This document shows, one piece after another, positions 5,701 to 5,896 of a stretch of DNA of 5,896 nucleotides. A program made the position numbers and the translations under genes. Source of the stretch: Planctomycetaceae bacterium (GTDB lineage: Bacteria; Planctomycetota; Planctomycetia; Planctomycetales; Planctomycetaceae). The stretch's first letter is position 1, and every line of letters begins with the position of its first letter. The notes below the pieces were generated by a model, which was not told the DNA's origin, ran no database searches, and saw only the letters and a program-made list of their open reading frames with translations. The DNA lies in NCBI GenBank assembly GCA_027080405.1, contig JALWSL010000368.1, positions 1-5,896 of the forward strand. Direction: 5' to 3'.

Positions 5701-5896
5701 GCAAGTCGGTGGGACAAAGCAATCCCGTTGTTCGAAGAATATCTCGAACACCTGAAGGGCAACCCCGGGCCGGAATCACCAAAGACGCTTTCTGCCATGT
5801 CGTGGCTGGCATCCAGTTATAAATCAGCCGGTCGCCTGGAAGATGCCATACCGCTGTTTGAAGAAACACTGCGACTCAAGAAAAAGATGCTGGGGC
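2797..5896 (+). CDS. Transmembrane Ser/Thr protein kinase with TPR repeats, 3' end outside the window
   Basis: 1033 codons are visible and the frame is still open at the right edge. Residues ~20-105 form a helical N-terminal domain common in planctomycete kinases (FESAW, PRIEDF, Y-x-x-R-F-P). The kinase domain spans about 147-442: glycine loop G155-G-L-G158 with Ala at the first Gly place, catalytic Lys175 in V-A-L-K-E, Glu194, H282-R-D284-L-K-P-D-N289, D302-W-G304 in place of DFG, P347-P-E349, D363-V-Y-S-L-G and Arg427. All catalytic residues are present, so it should be active. One membrane helix follows (about 469-491), then an Ala/Glu/Lys-rich coiled coil (about 494-572), and from about 629 TPR repeats of 42 residues of the kinesin-light-chain type. 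Kinase domain inside and TPR domain outside the membrane is the likely layout; TPRs probably bind partner proteins that control signalling. No neighbour on the same strand is visible, so the target is unknown. Confidence 0.95.
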   Translation, partial: MGLEHFFSGQNRKDQLKWMLQIDKICDEFESAWSRGDSILPRIEDFMTRIDAAAQPKLFCELLLIETQARSDRRLPSWDAGEYQQRFPQFAEQVASVLEILQNRASDHSRNKQDDIADEPTLCMPSTENSEASEVTERMHGEGSRFQILHPHAEGGLGKVSVAKDIELNREVALKEILSQYAHDADSRGRFVLEAEVTGGLEHPGIVPVYGLGQYKDGRPYYAMRFIQGDSLKKAVDRYHQEDPAKNATDQSEQSLKRRKLLGRFVDVCNAIDYAHSRGVLHRDLKPDNIMLGKYGETLVVDWGLAKIAGRDEATKTDGESTLQPGSGSNVTPTQAGTAFGTPAYMPPEQAEGNLDGLGPASDVYSLGATLYYVLTGQPPITGSSLSEILTKVLSGNIESPRAIKPEVPKALEAICMKALSLRPKDRYQSARDLADDIERYLADEPVTAHVEPLVVRARRWIRKHPTPVAAVAATVLVSLISSIFIVTIVTGKNEQLATANRKLDDSNDRLSQANRDLETSIQAERAATAEAKQQRDRAIDAETLAKTNEQKAKEQEAAAIKSAEQAKAVLAFFENQVLSAARPADQDGGLGIDATIRAAVDAAEPKIANSFQEQPLVEASLRNTLGLTYWYLGEGNLAVKQHERALELRRKHLGPEHPDTLTSMANLASAYNSAGRLDEALPLFEKTLKLKKAILGPEHPGTLRSMNNLASGYRSVGRLDDALPLLEETLRLKKKILGTQHPDTLTSAQNLAVIYLSTQRVHEALPLLEETLRIIKTKRGPEHPETLHAINNLASAYFSVGRAKEAVPLLEQALRLSKAKLGPEHSLVLTSMNNLAYAYFSAGRRGDALPLFEETLRLRRKRLKPNHPDTLATMNTLAIVYYSVKRSNDAIPLFEEYLEQLKGNPGPESPKTLSAMSWLAASYKSAGRLEDAIPLFEETLRLRKKVLGSEHPDTLVSMDSLAVTYNSASRWDKAIPLFEEYLEHLKGNPGPESPKTLSAMSWLASSYKSAGRLEDAIPLFEETLRLKKKMLG
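4681..5896 (+). repeat. TPR array: nine full 42-residue repeats and a partial tenth
   Basis: The repeats start at residues 629, 671, 713, 755, 797, 839, 881, 923, 965 and 1007 with a constant 126-base period and no gaps. The typical unit has A-Y-x-S-x-G-R-x-x-E-A, then P-L-x-E-E-T-L, then L-G-P-E-H-P-D-T-L and N-L-A. Two units (881-922 and 965-1006) depart from this with P-E-S-P-K-T-L-S-A-M-S-W-L-A. The array continues past the window edge. Confidence 0.9.
5468..5896 (+). repeat. Recent 252-base tandem duplication of a TPR pair
   Basis: Bases from 5468 onward recur from 5720 with an offset of exactly 252 (84 codons, two TPRs). I count about 15 differences over the 177 bases that can be compared, with one identical run of over 40 bases. 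Other repeat pairs in the array are far more diverged at DNA level. The second copy is cut by the window edge. Confidence 0.85.

Noticed and set aside
4116..5869. Several minus-strand frames opposite the kinase-TPR gene
   Set aside because: They are antisense to strongly supported TPR coding sequence, and their similarity to each other merely mirrors the repeat array.
4681..5896. CRISPR-like array because of regular spacing
   Set aside because: The period of 126 bases is in frame and encodes 42-residue TPR units; there are no short identical repeats with unique spacers.

Overview
The window looks like planctomycete chromosome. The main reason is the long gene on the right: a Ser/Thr kinase with a helical N-terminal domain, one membrane segment, a coiled coil and a long run of 42-residue TPR repeats, an architecture expanded in Planctomycetes (family knowledge). 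Genus cannot be fixed from the sequence.

Left part (1-1923), all on the minus strand and tightly packed: a membrane protein (1923-976), a secreted protein with a cysteine/proline-rich tail (963-253), and the start of a TcmP-like (three-Cys-motif partner) gene (232 to beyond the left edge). Gaps are 12 and 20 bases, so the three genes are probably one transcript. The first two are not members of any family I recognise.

Middle part (1924-2796): no convincing large gene. It holds inverted repeats (2023-2061, 2085-2107), then the 3' half of a tRNA-Ala(GGC) gene (2174-2215) with no 5' half in front of it. Such a fragment is the usual scar left where an element has inserted into the 3' end of a tRNA gene. 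Its orientation puts the inserted element on the left, carrying the TcmP operon, and the native chromosome on the right. Next come four hairpins (2235-2409), one of which may be the old tRNA terminator. There is also a possible small minus-strand gene with a strong Shine-Dalgarno sequence (2450-2280), a minus-strand reading frame broken by a stop (2742-2524), and an imperfect 30-base palindrome just upstream of the kinase.

Right part (2797-5896), plus strand: the kinase-TPR gene, which runs off the right edge. Its kinase motifs are intact apart from family-typical variants (DWG for DFG). The repeat region shows a recent 252-base tandem duplication of a TPR pair.

Overall the window appears to cross the boundary between an integrated accessory element (left) and backbone chromosome (right).
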